64,000 nucleotides of DNA, taken from Ptiloglossa arizonensis (taxonomy: Eukaryota; Arthropoda; Insecta; Hymenoptera; Colletidae). The notes under the pieces were generated by a model, which saw only the letters and a list, made by a program, of their open reading frames with translations, was not told the origin of the DNA and searched no databases. Position numbers and translations under genes: made by a program. Positions 36,561 through 49,915 of the stretch are shown one piece after another; within the stretch, counting starts at the first letter, position 1, and every line of letters starts with the position of its first letter. The DNA lies in NCBI RefSeq assembly GCF_051014685.1, contig NC_135055.1:14124001-14188000 (forward strand), read 5' to 3'.

Positions 36561-39500
36561 CGGGTTTCCATGGGGCACAATGGATACCAAACGATTCGGT
36601 TGTCTCGTTAAGAACTTTGTTGCTCGTGTTATGGTATCGCGCGGAGGCAAACGCGAACAGTCCGCGTACCGACCTTTGAAAAAGAGATTGGAACGAGCTG
36701 CGTAGCGTAAACGTCGCAATAGCGGCGATCGCGAGCGACCATTGTGCACGGCTCCAATTGAATCGAACGAGGTACACATCATTTTCAGTGTATTCGAAAT
36801 TGAGGGATTGTTTAGGGTTGTACGGCTGGAAATAACAGAGCGGAGATGACCAGAAACGATCGAACGAAGAACGCGGTATTTTTGATAACGTTGCATTTGG
36901 AATTGAGAGTTTGTTTTAAACTGTACGATTAAGAATCATAGAGCAGAGAAGATGAAATAGGATCGAATCGAAACAAAATTGTGTACGGATCGAATCAGAT
37001 CGAGCAAAGAACGTACTAGTTTCGATAACGATATATTTGAGATTGAGAAATTATTTAAAAGTGTACGATTGAAAATCACAGAACAGTGGAAGATGAAAAA
37101 CGATCGAACCAGAGAAAAAAAAAGAAATAAACACTAAAACTTATTACATTCGTCTCTGGTCTACCTCGATGATTTATATTTCTTATCCAGACTCGGCACT
37201 GGTCTTTTTCGTTATAAATGGTGTAACCATTAATTCGGTAGGTGTCGTATAAAAAGTTATTGGCATTTCGTCCTGGGTTGCTTGATGAGCACATCAGTCA
37301 GGATTATCCGGCGAAGCTTGCCTTACACGAGACTAGACGTTGCAATTGACAACCTGTATGAAGGAATGCTTTTTAATCGACAGTATGTTTTAGCGCGAAA
37401 CGTAAGCCGTGAAAAAGGACGCGTTTTACGAGCGTACGTGTTCAAATTGTTGGAAATTTATCGAAAAATTCGTTCTCGGCTTAAAATTGCGAACGATGCT
37501 CGAAACTGAGAAATAATCGTCGCTCGCGAAGACCGAGGAAAAATTGTTCGAAACTTAGTCAATTATTCTAGATCGCACACGGACAAAATTTCTCAATTTT
37601 GTATTATGTTGGCGAGTTAACTATTTACTCGACGAGTTTCTGGAGCGACCTGTGTAGAAGACGTAATATTTTCTTCCCTCGTATTTTAAATACACGGACA
37701 AAATCTATTTAAAAATTTCCAAGTTCTTTTCGTGGCCGGTAAAAAAGAAAAATGCAAAATTTTCTTATTTCGTTCGTTAATTATAGAGCCGCAGTTACGA
37801 AAATATGTTAAAAAATTTCCGCTCTAAATTTAATATTCCACTTTTTATCTTATTCCTTATTGTTTTAATTATTGAGCACGGTTTCACTTTAGTACACCTC
37901 GGCCACGTTGCACGAGTTAACTCGGGCACGGCTGTTACTATGTTAAACTCTAATGCAGCGTTATATACGATTCTTTGTTTACGACACGGAGTTCCTTTTT
38001 CGTGATATCTCGACAATTTTTACAAACTTCTCTCCCGAACTTCTTATTATTCTAGTATCCGCGTACTATTGTAATTTACGATACTTGAAATGAAACGTCA
38101 CGCGAAAACAAGAACGAAGCATCGCGAGCTTAGAAATAGAACTTTTCTTCGACCATAAATGTGCAATTCCGTGTAAAAGTATATACGTAACGGTCTTTAA
38201 TCTCGAGAACGACACACCTTGTCCTTAATTTCGCAGAAAAGTTGCAAGTTTTCAGCTTCAAAGAGCTTTCGATAATCGAAATTTCAGTTTCATTTCCGCG
38301 CTCGCGGAACTTTCGTACGACGAAATTTCAATCTTTCGACGAACCGCGGTCTTCAAACTTCGCATATATCTATAAAACCGAAGTGAACTTCTTCCATCCA
38401 GTGACTTCGATCGTTCAATCAGCGGAATCAATTCCTTCCCGTTGGATTATTATAAAAAGAACATCGTTAAAAGGGGATCAAAGAAATTTGCCATTGGCGA
38501 ACTCTCGTCCAGAAAATACCGCTTTAATTAAGAAGCTGTGGTGTAACGTTTCGAACGTTAATTGACCGTGTCGCGAGTTAATGGCGCGGATTTTTATCTA
38601 AATCATCTCGATGGCACGTAGTGGGGGATTAGTCTTCGCGTTACGTCGTAAGTCGGACAATCATCGTCCAAATTAACGACTGACGATTCCACGGTGTAGG
38701 GAAACATGCTGGTCATTCTTTAACGTTCGTGGTTAAATTGATTTTAATCTTTCGCGTTATTAATCCCCGTAACGAACTTCGATAAGCTTCCGATCGAGCA
38801 CAATCGATGAAACATTTCCCTCTAGAAGCGGGCTAACCTTTTCTATCTAATGATGCCCGATTGTTTCTAGATAGAAATGTAACCGAACACAATTTTGCAT
38901 TGCGTTAACATTTAAAACCGTTAAAATATATTCGGCCACATTTACTCGGCGTGTATCGCATTACGCTCAATTTTACCTTAATCGTATTTCGAACGATTTG
39001 ATTTCGTCGTTCCCCAATTTTCGTTCCACTTAGCATTCGAATTAACTCCGTGTAATAAGTGCATATGTCAATTTTATCGCAAAAACTGCTCGTTTATACG
39101 TCGAACGGAAATTTTGTCCATTTACTATTAGTTTCGATTCATCGAAACATATTTAAAAAATATATTTTTTTTCATTTCGTACACACGCGATCGATCTTTT
39201 CCTCTATCCTGCTCCAAATTACTATCGGTGAAATTAATTGACAATTCACGAATCGCGTTCAACACAATTCTATCGCTATCGAAATAACCCTTCTATTCAA
39301 CCGGTCGTTCTTATTCTAACCGACAGAAGCTTTCATTTACATTTTAATCGTGCCGCTTGATGTGCGTCTCTACGTATATGCGATCGATCAATACTCCTGT
39401 CACAGAAAGTTACCGGTACACATTTCAAGCTGAGCTTTCTGCGACAGTGGCTGATAGAAAAAAGAAGAAAGAAAAAAAAAAAATAGACAACAGAAACGCA

Positions 39501-39950
39501 GAAAGAATAGGTCGACGTTTTGTAGGGAACATTGAGAGCGATTTTTATCTCTTAATACGGTTGCAGTTTTTAAACGACTGGATTGCTCGATGAACGATAC
39601 CGTTTCGAGTCATTGATCCTCGAATTACATCGCGCGGTGGAAATATTTTAGAAATTCCTCGACAGATCGTTTTTAACGAAACATTCCATCGTAGAATCGA
39701 ATTGGATATTTTCGAAAAATCTATCGAGTCGATGTCTAATGAATTTTTGTATCGTTAAAATAAAATGAAACGCGCAGCGTTCAATTTGTACAGTACAAAT
39801 AATTATTCGTACTTTTGATCTTCATTGTTCCTCGCTCGGATTTATAAAATACAGCGAAATAGATATTGTCTATACGCATTGGAAAAATGTGAATAAATAT
39901 TTCACGTGTAACGTCAATTTACGCAAATACGTTCTGGTGTACGTGTGTGT
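36561..39950. other. Gene-poor stretch
   Basis: Short frames occur on both strands. A minus-strand 37-base segment at 39414-39450 behind a long pyrimidine tract is discussed in the findings. No transposon ends seen. Confidence 0.4.
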
Positions 39951-40190
39951 TATTAGTTCCAATACGTGTAGCCCGAAAGCAGAGAATATCCTGAAGGGAC
40001 GGATAAGCAACAAGAATATGTTTCTTGGAAATAATGTCTCCAGTCATTGTGAAGCTTCCGTTGCTTTAGAAGCGGGCCTTAGACGGTATAAAGCAGAGAA
40101 CGAAAGCAGATCTGCTGAGATAGCCATGGTAAGAAAAATATGCGAACCAGCAGCTTAGAAGGACAGGGGAAATAGAATGGAGGATAAAGA
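39951..40190. other. Block of distinct base composition, open on both strands
   Basis: This block is purine-rich and CpG-poor, unlike its neighbours. The plus strand is open for 89 codons (39889-40158). The minus strand has a long pyrimidine tract with CTAAG at 40157, then open frames in all three phases, one with a good initiation context (ACCATGG at about 40128). It may be an exon or an old insertion. I cannot identify it. Confidence 0.25.
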
Positions 40191-40477
40191 AGACTTAAGA
40201 AAGACTATAACTGTTACAATTTTTGTCGGGTTTCGCTAACGGAATTATCGTGTAACAAATAACTTCGCTTGGGAGATAAATTTGTACATTACTGTTCTTT
40301 CCAAGCATTATTTTATATCAGATATTCGACCGTGGAGTTTTCGTCCCCTTTGGTTTAAATACACTCGTGAAAAACAAATTTCGAAAATAAAATTTATTTG
40401 TGAAAAGTATCGGGAAACGTGCGTACGGTAAGCATGAAATACAACTGTAGTTACAAAACAGTTATTAGTCGTATGTG

Positions 40478-40500
40478 AAAAAAAAAAAAAAAAAAAAAAA
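40478..40500 (+). repeat. A23 run
   Basis: A pure A run of 23. It has no target duplication or retroposon body that I could find. Confidence 0.9.
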
Positions 40501-40950
40501 CAGAAATATCGTAGCAGGAAATAGAAATGTATGAAATTCGATAAATACTAGTAAAATAGAAAAGTTACGGGAAACATAGAACAAGATACGAAACTGCATT
40601 TTGTGCAACTGGATCGAATTTTTCCGTTATTATAAACGCAATCACAATTCCTATCCACGGTGAAACCGAAAAATTAATTTACCGAGGTGAATCTGAAATT
40701 CCTACGATAAACAACGAAACGAAGAATAAAACGTTTCGCGCAAAATTTGTTACTACAATAACCGAGAGAAACTGTTGCGAGTGAGATTACGTTTTAATCG
40801 TTAAATAGATGCACTAGATATTGTATTTACACTGAAGAGGACCAGAAATACATGGTCGAAAACGGATACATAAAACGATGCTTGAGGAGATTAAAAATAT
40901 TTCAGTTTATTTTTACTGCAAAACATGGTCGCTTTATTATCTGGAAAAAT

Positions 40951-41004
40951 CGGTTAGCCGAACATCCAGTCCGCCGACTAATGCGGATAATCCAGGTTCT
41001 ACTG
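40951..41004. mobile_element. pogo/Tigger-like terminal inverted repeat fragment
   Basis: Ends ...GGATAATCCAGGTTCTACTG followed by TA at 41005-41006. Reversed, this begins CAGTAGAACCTGGATTATCC, matching the typical CAGTAGAACC..ATTATCCG start of pogo/Tigger-type DNA transposons, which insert at TA. No opposite end was found, so only one terminus, or a solo end, is claimed. Confidence 0.6.
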
Positions 41005-41006
41005 TA

Positions 41007-43760
41007 GATTATTTTTATCGATTATATATTGTAAGACGCAGACAAATGATTTTAAAAAGCTTCCGTTGCATAACGCGACCATTCGTGAACGTAATAAAAA
41101 TCAACAGAGACGAATATTGAAACAGATGAAAAATTTTGGTATAGAGAAAAAATTTATTCAAAATTTAATTCTCTTTAAGATTTACACGAACGTATCTTTG
41201 AAAGAATTCTTTTCTCTTAGAATTAAAAACGTGGTCAGAAGGTTTTAAAATGTGATTGTTCTTCGGGAAACTTTTTCAGACATTTTTCTCGATTGTAACA
41301 TATTCCTTTATCGCAAGTCGAGAAATAAAAATTCCTGTAAAATTCGCCGATCAAAATTCACGAAATTTTTCTCAATCATTTTTCACGACAATCAGTACCC
41401 CTTCGAAATCGAGGCTCGGTTACTTATGATTGAATTCGAACACGAGTTAATCCACGAGTGTAGGAAGAACCACGAAAAAGTATTTTCCTCTAATTTCTAA
41501 AAAGTAAAATAAAATTGACGGAAGGTTGGTCGAACAGTTGAGATACATAGGCGACATCTCGGATGAAACGTAAAGACTTCAATTCTGCAAAGAGTTCTTA
41601 TCGATCAGCTACTTCGCGGTCTCGTTCGTCGAGTGCTTCTCGCTGAATTAATTATGACTGCTCGCACAGATGTCGAGGAAACGTTGAGTGAACTTTTAAA
41701 TAGGTCACGCCTCCGATTCGGCGCGAAATTTGGTAGGAAAATCGACTTCGGACGCGATAGCTTATACCTCGAGGCGAGTGGACGTCCATTGACAAAACTC
41801 GGGACGCAATCGGTGATCAATTCTTTTTATCTCGCGAAGCGCCCGATAATAATTCATAGAGATTACACGAAGTTACGAAATAATCTTCGGCGTATCGGTG
41901 AATGAAAAATTACTCTGGTCGTTTCGCTAATTAATTGCGTTGCGCGTTATTACTCGGTTGATGTTCGAAACGAGTTAGAAACTTTCTTGCGTTTGTTCTA
42001 ACGCCTGGGTTGAAAATCAAAAGGAACTGTAACGTTGTACGATTCGTTAATATCGTTAGTGTTCTTTCGTTAAAGTACCGTTCATTTAATAAAATAATCT
42101 TTCGAGTCGGAAGACTCGTACTTGCATTCTTTCCAACAACTGCATTATGAGCAACCGATGTACGTGCATCAAGATGAATTTGTTTTTTAAAACCTGATCA
42201 GTTCCGTTGTTTCTCTGATGAGTTTCATTCAAAATTTTTCGACACATTGTACGCGTTAAAAAATATACATTTTAAATAAGATATAATTTTCATCTGGTGC
42301 CTCTAGTTTTCTAATTTCAATTTTTCAACACATCATATACGTCAAAATATATTTCTTTTTACAAGATCGTATAAATTCTATCGTGTTCCCTTAATATATC
42401 TTTGATACACCTCAAAATATACTTGTTCTGTAAGAACAGGACAATTTCAACCGTGCTCGCCCAATTCCCCGAGTTTCGCAGCAAATACTTTTCAATCTTA
42501 CTTACCAAAGAAGATTAATTCCTTTTCAGAAAGAAATGACTAGAAATGAAATTATCGTCGTTTTCGCGGTGAAATACAAAGTATATACGAACAAACCGAT
42601 TCGAGTAATGTACCGTTACGAGTGAACGTAGAAAATGTTACGGAGAAACGTTTGTTTGCCAAATGAGAAATTGAAATCAATTGCGTCGTGCCTCTGGATC
42701 AATTTTAATTCACCCAATCACCGTAACGCGTATTTCAGCTTTCACAAAGGAAGTGACGGAAATTCCAGGAACGAGAGCCAGTGTGCCGAACCGATCCGTT
42801 CCCGGTGAATTACCTCGGATAAAATTATCAAACGAGCCCTTTCAACGTCGTCATTTGTCAGAAAATGTTCCCCTTTCTCTGTGGAATTTTTCGCCGCGAG
42901 AATCTCACGGAACGCAGCCGGTCGGTCGCCTTTCGACGTACAAAATCACCGTGAACAAAACGGAATTCCATCGAGATCGGTCACCGAGCCACCGTGGCAA
43001 ATAAATCACATCGGAGAATCGCGTTTCTGTGGTCGATCGCCGTCAGAGAACGTTTCGAGACGTAACCGTGGCAAAACTCGCTGAAACGTCCGTAAAACGA
43101 ACTGAACGCAACTTAGCAAAGGTTGTTATTTCTCGGTCGGCGGTGGTGCTGGCACGAATTTGACGAAGAAAGAAACTCTTTGGACGCGTTTCCTCACGGC
43201 CGATTGCGCCCTAACGAGAGCAATCATCGCTCATTTTCTCGCGCCATTCTCGGAAGCTTACAAGTTTGCCGCGCGACCCTATCTCGACGAATATGAATAG
43301 AACGACGGAGCTTTTATCTTCGATCTATCGATCCGTGAGAATTCACGCGACGTCCCCTCAACGACCCCTCGCACCCACCACTCGCCCCTCCTTGAAACCA
43401 ACCCCCGCGACACGAGGCTGAAACGAAATGCTCGAGTCGCGGGAAAAGCAACTTTCCACGAACTCACTTTCTGGTTCTATCGTATCTGCTCGATCCCCTT
43501 TCGACACTTTTTAACTGCACCATTCTGCCCGAAGATTACTACACGTCGCCAAGTTTTACTTTCCTCCTTGAAATAATCACCCTCCGGTGCTTAACGAACT
43601 GCTATTTCGAGCGACGAAGGTTCCGAACTATTTGACGCGCGAAACTCATTCGCTCGATTAAAGGGTTCGTTCGTGAAACTTCCGCGGGAATAGAGTTTCT
43701 TCCAAATCTGTGGAAAAATCTGTTATCGAGACCTTCGAGCGTCGTTAGGGAGCACCAGTA
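41007..43760. other. Gene-poor stretch
   Basis: GC rises at 43000-43500 without a recognisable exon. At 42428-42442 a TGTTCT-GTA-AGAACA hairpin is present. A minus-strand CTTTG before GTAAGT at about 42492 is donor-like, with nothing else to support an exon. Confidence 0.4.
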
Positions 43761-44640
43761 TCTCCTCGATGTGTAGAATGTATCGACGTGAGCGATGCGA
43801 GTTGGAGTAAAGTAAAAAATTGAATAGAGCTTTGAAAAGAAAGAAAGAGAATCGGAAGTAGGGGGGTAGATTTAATAATTATTCAAATTGATAATTTTCC
43901 ATGCGCAAAAATTGATCCTTTACCGAATCCTTCAATCGCTATTGGTAAATACGTTTATTCTATTGATGTGTAGAATGTCTCAACATAAGCGATGTGAGTT
44001 GGAGAAAAGTAAAAAATTGAAAAGAAAATAAGGGAATTAGAAGTAGAGGAGTAGATTTAATAATTATTCAAATTGATAATTTTCCATGCGTAAAAATTGA
44101 TCCTTTACCGAATTATTTAACCACCATTGGTAAGTAAGTTGTCCCCTCGACGTACATGGAACATCACAAAACGAGTAGTGCGAATTTTTAAAAATGAGAA
44201 ATCTGAGTACCCTTCAAAGAGAAAGAAATAAAAGAACAATGTCCACCGATTTCAAAGATTGTTCGAATCGACGATTTTCCACGTGTAAGAATCGTTTGTT
44301 TGCCAAATCTTCTAATCGCCGTTAATAAATACGTTTATTCCGTTGATGTACCGAGAACGTACGAATAAGAATACGAAAACTGAAAAATCCGATTACTCTT
44401 CGAGAAGAAACGAAGAAAATTTGCGCCGATATTAAGGATCGTTCGAAGTGACGATTTCCCTCGTGCAAGAATCGATACCCTAATCGTCACCGATAAGTAC
44501 GTCCATCCTCTTAACGCGTACGAGATATCACGGAACGTGCAGCGCGAATGAAAAGGATGAAAAATCTGGGTACTCGTCGAAGCGGAAGAAGGTAAAGAAG
44601 AAATGTGGGCTAATTTTAAAGATTGTTCGAATCGACGGGG
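43761..44640. repeat. Degenerate ~180-205-bp tandem repeat
   Basis: Four to five units, each with a TTGATGTGTAGAATG-like start (43770, 43972, about 44157, 44343 and 44515). A TTCAAATTGATAATTTTCCA segment and a ...GTAAAAATTGATCCTTTACC segment follow. The first two copies are close; the later ones are strongly diverged. Confidence 0.8.
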
Positions 44641-44871
44641 CTCTAGGTGCAAGAATCGTTCGGTTTTTACACGGAATGGCCTGGTCGTTGAAAAATGAAC
44701 CTCGGGAAACTCGGAGTGGCCGTTACCGTGTCGGACGCGTTGCTTTAAAGAGAAAAAGAATCGTTTAAAAGATTCTCGTTAAGTAGCGTAACGGACAAGG
44801 AGCGCAACACCGAGTTCGACTTCCTGTTTACTGTACTTTCTGGTCGAATCGTGTTACTTAAGGGACCGGTT

Positions 44872-44898
44872 CTCCGGGTTCACCCCAGAGACCCGGAG
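44872..44898. other. 8-bp GC-rich hairpin
   Basis: CTCCGGGT (44872-44879) pairs with ACCCGGAG (44891-44898) across 11 bases, within a GC-richer patch (44680-45180) that shows no recognisable exon. Confidence 0.6.
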
Positions 44899-45269
44899 GA
44901 GACGAACGAAAAGACGAACGACTTATCTCGCTGTTCCGCTCGGCTGAACCGCCTTGGACGTGGCGTTCACGCTCGAGGAGTCGAATCGACGTGGCGCGAC
45001 TTTCATTCACTTTGAACGACTCGATAGCTCTGACTCAACGCCGTCAGGGAAATAGTTGATTGCGCGAACGAGAACGCTTTCGACGATTGTCGATCGTTGC
45101 TCGAATTTCAACCGACGTACCGTGAACGTCCGACCAGCGAGTCGATTTATTTTTTCGGGAACCGTGTCGGGGTGTGTAAAGTCAAATTCCATCGAGTGGT
45201 GATTGAAAACGAATGATTATTCGTTCAAAGACTTTTTTTCTTCTTGGGAATTTAAACTCTCTTGTTAAC

Positions 45270-45870
45270 GATACCCAATGATATTCAATTTTATTCGACG
45301 ATATTCGGTGATAAGAGTACTCAACGATACTCGGTAATGCGCGATCATACATAATTTTAGCACTTACTGATACTCAATGATACTCAATGGTAGTCACTGA
45401 TACTCGATGATACTCAATAATACCCAGTGGTACTCGGTGACACTCGATCATACTGGATAATACTCAATAGCATCCAATGATACTCAACAACACTGAATAA
45501 CACTCGATAATATTCAATGCTCAATAGTAGTCACTGATACTCGATGATACTCAATAATATTCAGTGGTACTCGGTGACACTCGATCATACTCGATAATAC
45601 TCAATAGCATCCAATGATACTCAACAACACTGAATAACACTCAATAATATTCAATGCTCAATGGTAGTCACTGATACTCGATGATACTCAATAATACCCA
45701 GTGGTACTCGGTGACACTCGATCATACTCGATAATACTCAATAGCATCCAATGATACTCAACAATACCAAATAACACTCGATAATATTAAATAGTAATCA
45801 ATGAGACTCAATGATATTCAATAATATTTAACGATACGTGACAATGCTTGACAATACTGGATAATAATTG
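45270..45870. repeat. GATACTCAAT microsatellite organised in 137-bp higher-order units
   Basis: The basic unit is about 10 bases (variants of TACTCAATGA). Variants repeat in a fixed order every 137 bases: TAGTCACTGATACTCGATGA starts at 45391, 45528 and 45665. The outer parts show the basic unit without the higher order and decay into AT-rich sequence. Confidence 0.93.
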
Positions 45871-47284
45871 ATAAACTTCTACATTACCAAATGTAATAAA
45901 AACAAACGTACAAAATGACATCTACCGGCCATGGTAACAGTATTTCGAAACTATAGATCACAATTGGAGGTTGATATACATTTGGCTCGAATTTCAAGCC
46001 TCTTCGTTCTCTTCAAATCTGCGATAAAAATATAAAAAAGAAAATACGTACAAACGATGACAGAAATTTGTCCATTGTCGAGAAAAATATCTTCCAAAGC
46101 TACTAAAAAACCGCGATGGTGAGCAGATAAATACGACTCGAAATAAATAATTAAAAATAGGAACGTCATGTGACGGTCAATACGTAAAACAAACATCCAC
46201 AATATCGATTCTCGATGCATCGAACGATCGCTTTGCAAAAGCTGCAACCGAAAACTGAACGCGTAGAACCGTAAACAAAAGGCGAAATAACAACACCTGA
46301 ATCCATTCCGCAAGAAAATCCGTGTAGGTGGTATCCACGTGTGAAAAGAATCGAGTACGATCTCGACACGGTGCGGTGTCCACGTGGCCGTGAACTTTCG
46401 AAAAACGTCACGCTCGAGGTCTCCGTTTATTCTGCGATCGCGTCTACTACCCTATACCTTTGAAAATGCAACTCGCAACATTTCTGTTCCGCGCTGTCGA
46501 CTATCGGTATGGAGGGGGAGAGAACAATACGACACTTTCGTTTTGCAAGAAGGAGGAGCCCCGTAAAGAATGTCTTCTGCAGTAACCCAACGCTTCTCCG
46601 CAGGAATCCCTTTCGGGATAGCCAGAAAAATCGCGATCGAGATAATGCTCGGTGATAGCGTGTGCGGTTACCGCTCCTACGTCTTACGAACTCGATCCTC
46701 TCTCGATCCGCAAAGCTAATTCCACGTCGGTCAACGTCACAATCCCGAGACCAACGAAACAAAACACGACCGGATGTCCGCGTTACCCTCTTGTATCCAA
46801 TCTCTGCATTATTCTTGTTCAACGGAGCCGTTTGTACGCTCGTGCGAGACCGGAATGAAGAAAAAAAAAAAAAAGAAAAGAAAATAAGAAAAACGCGATA
46901 AAAAATCGTCTCGCTGACGCTTCGTAATTTTTCATTATGAAAACGGCGCGCCAAGAGGGGTTTCGGCTCGCAGAATTTGATCCTCCGGTTAAAATTGTTA
47001 TTCGGGTATAATTAACCCCTCTGGACCGGGACAGGTTATTAATCTTTCGACTATTTTATTTTTCCCTCTGTTATAACCTGCCGAAAATTATCAGTCCTTT
47101 TAACGGATCGGGTCTTGGCTTTGATACGTTTCTTTTTCGATTTGTTGTTCATTGTAACGGTGTATCTTGAATGTTTTACGGGACAAAATTGTAATTGAAG
47201 GGACACGAAAGAGAATGGGTGTTTTAATTGGAAATGTGCGAGCGAGGGAATTGTACGGGGAGAACAAGACGCGATCGAGTACGT
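45871..47284. other. Gene-poor stretch
   Basis: Overlapping open frames occur on both strands, up to 175 codons (46427-46954, minus). They are rich in Arg/Ser/Phe with no domain I recognise. An A run lies at 46860-46874. Confidence 0.4.
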
Positions 47285-47563
47285 AATCTTGGTGCAATAA
47301 TAAAGTAAAATTTGGGAATATACAGTTTGAGAAACGTGGCAGAAACTCGTGAATATGAACAAAGTTACCGAAAGATGGTAAAACCTGTGTTTAAATAATC
47401 CCAGAATAGTAATGAAAATCTTGGTACAATAATAAAGTAAAATTTGGAAACACAAAGTTTGAAAAACGTGGCAGAAACTCGTGAATATGAACAAAATTGC
47501 CAAAATATGGTAAAACCTGTATTTAAACGATCTCGGAATAGTAATGAAAATCTTGGTACAAAT
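47285..47563. repeat. Tandem duplication, 132-bp period, 2.1 copies
   Basis: AATCTTGGTRCAATAATAAA starts at 47285 and 47417, and a third partial copy at 47549. Each copy holds GTGGCAGAAACTCGTGAATA. The copies are highly similar. Confidence 0.93.
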
Positions 47564-49689
47564 AAAGTTACAAATCTACGGAAGAAACATTCGCTCAAAA
47601 GCCGTAAAAAGAAGCTATAGATACGTACAAAGTTACAAAAACGCCGTAAGAAGTACCTTGCAAAGTTCTGAAAACGCGATTAAAAATAATTTTTCCGTAA
47701 ACACGAAACGAAAGAAAAAAAAGAACCCATCAAAAATCGTGAAAAGAAACGTCGAGATACGCTCTCACGAGTACGAAACAAAAAAAATGTTTACAAAGGT
47801 AACGTTAATTACGCGAAAATACTTGTAAATGAAAACCATCCAATTTATTCCCGTTACGTCCGAGATCTCGGTGGAACCGTGTCGGTTCTAACCGAGTCCG
47901 AGTCGGATCACTGTGCGTGGTACGCTTCGGTTGTCCAGTCGGTGGCGATCGATCGCGAAACAAAGAGCGTGCAAGCCGCGGGAAAGCAAGAAATCCGAAT
48001 TCCCAGAAGGCGGGACGTCGAACTATTATTCCGTGGACGTCTATTCGACGTGTATATCAGCGAGTGGCCGTAGAAATGGGAACGCCGTTTGAAAAGGAAG
48101 CCGTTGGCTCCTTATCGTCCTTAAATATTCGCCGTGTCGCGAGGCGAGGCGAGAAACGTTCACGTTGGAAAGAATAGCGGCGACGAAGGGTGAAAAACGC
48201 CGAAAGGCGTTCGTGTTCGACCAACGAACAATGTCGAAGGAACCGTGAAAATTCACTCGGTTCAACGGAGACTCGGACGTTCGTCTCGTTACTTGGCGCG
48301 AGAGCGAACGTTCACGCCATTGGATCTTTGTCTATCTCGTTTACATTCAACGGGGATTGAAGTACGGAAAATTGAACCCGTTTGTGTCGACACACTCGAA
48401 GTTTCTTTCCGAGGTGTCGTGTGGCGGCTCTTTTGGGTTTCTTTTTTTTGGAAAAGTTGCACGGAGGAGCGAGAGAAGTTGCGTTCACGAAGAAGGTACA
48501 GCATTGTGCGGATTAAATTCATTAAACTGGATTTTATCCTTACTGGTGAAGTTTCACACCGAATTTCTGGTTTACTCAATTTTGTCTTAACGGGAATAAT
48601 CACCGGTGAAATGGAAGAAGTTGAAATTTTCTTACACGAGCGAAATGTGCGGCTACTTAAAAATATATCTCGAAGTTTTCAAATTGGAATGGAATTAATA
48701 TTTAAAAATCTTTCTTCTTTTATTCTTGTCTCTGACGAATGAATTAGAGTTCGAAGATAATTTGCAAGAATGACTTTTCGATCCTGTGCCCTGGTTCTTT
48801 GCTACGAGAGAATATTCCACTAAGTGCATTATAGGTAGAAATTTGTGAAATTGTAAAGAGCTTCGGTTACTTTTCGGTGAATAAATTAAAAATCCGAAAT
48901 TACCAGCGAAGAAGCAAAAACTGCGAGATGATAGAAGTTTACTCGGGGGGGAAAAAAAGGGATAAAAGGAAACGGTGACCCGTAATGCGCGAAGGTTGTT
49001 AAAAAAATTAGAATATACACGAAGATCCAGTCGGAGCCATTTCGAGCTTCCCGTGGAATATAGAATTTCTGAATCGCGGGGAAACCCGGTATGAGTTTTT
49101 AATAAAGCTGCACGTTTATCGGGACAGTGGTGGAAGTTAAAAAATGTCACGGACCGAGAAGAATGGTCGGTTAGGAATTCTCCGGAGACTAATCACCCCT
49201 TAGCGCGAACTTAGCGGCAAGTCAAAGCTGGTCGCAGAACTGGAATTAGCAAGGGGGATAATTAAGACGATCTGGAAAGGAATTATCGTCTTCTCGGATC
49301 CGGCACGGCGACAGACTTGAAACCGCATTGAAACTCGAAGATCGAACGCGTCAAAGACTTTTCACTTCCGGTTTCAGAGTAAAGTTAAGTAGCAACTGGA
49401 ACGATCCTCGGTTGGTTATTCGTAGCGGTGCATTTCGCGATCTAATGGATTTCGACTTTCCCTTTGAATTCGCATTTACATTGTTGGTTCGTCAGGCGTG
49501 CAATTAAATTTACGATAGATCGCTGTTCTTTTATTCTGTTCAATTTTCATCGTATTTCGTATTTTCGATCATGTTTTTTAAGTCGTTTTTAAAATCGATA
49601 ACGTCAACGAAAAGAAGAGAACGCGTTACACTTTTTTCCTCGATCGAATGATTTTTCGAAACACGTTATCTATCCTGGGAAGAAGGTTA
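47564..49689. other. Gene-poor stretch with GC-richer patch at 47860-48330
   Basis: The GC-rich patch gives open frames on both strands, including 165 codons at 48245-48742 on the plus strand. None shows a recognisable domain or a clear splice pattern. Confidence 0.4.
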
Positions 49690-49915
49690 CACGCGATATG
49701 TGTATTTTTCCTTTGCAAACGATATTTGTCTTTTGCTTTCCAACTGATATTTGTATTTTTGCTTCCCGAATGGTAGTTGTATTTTCGCTTCGCAATTAAA
49801 ACTTGTATTTTTACTTTACAGCTGTGCGTTTCCATTTTTGCTCCCGAGCTGATATTTGTGTTTTTGCTTTACAGCTGATAGTTGTTTCTTTGCTTTACTG
49901 ATTCATCGTTGCTTG
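49690..49915. repeat. ~30-bp degenerate minisatellite
   Basis: Seven or eight units of the type CTGATATTTGTATTTTTGCT followed by TTACAG or TTCCC. Confidence 0.85.

Noticed and set aside
37805..38005. 66-codon plus-strand frame with a hydrophobic start resembling a signal anchor
   Set aside because: AT-rich DNA often gives Phe/Ile/Leu runs, and no conserved motif or gene signals surround it.
42428..42442. TGTTCT-GTA-AGAACA as a steroid receptor element
   Set aside because: The half-sites are everted relative to the known inverted AGAACAnnnTGTTCT element, so it is only a small hairpin.
46427..46954. 175-codon minus-strand frame
   Set aside because: Arg/Ser/Phe-biased, contains a poly-A-encoded Phe tract, and frames are open on both strands.
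48245..48742. 165-codon plus-strand frame
   Set aside because: No recognisable motif, and the opposite strand is open over the same bases. Nothing supports expression.
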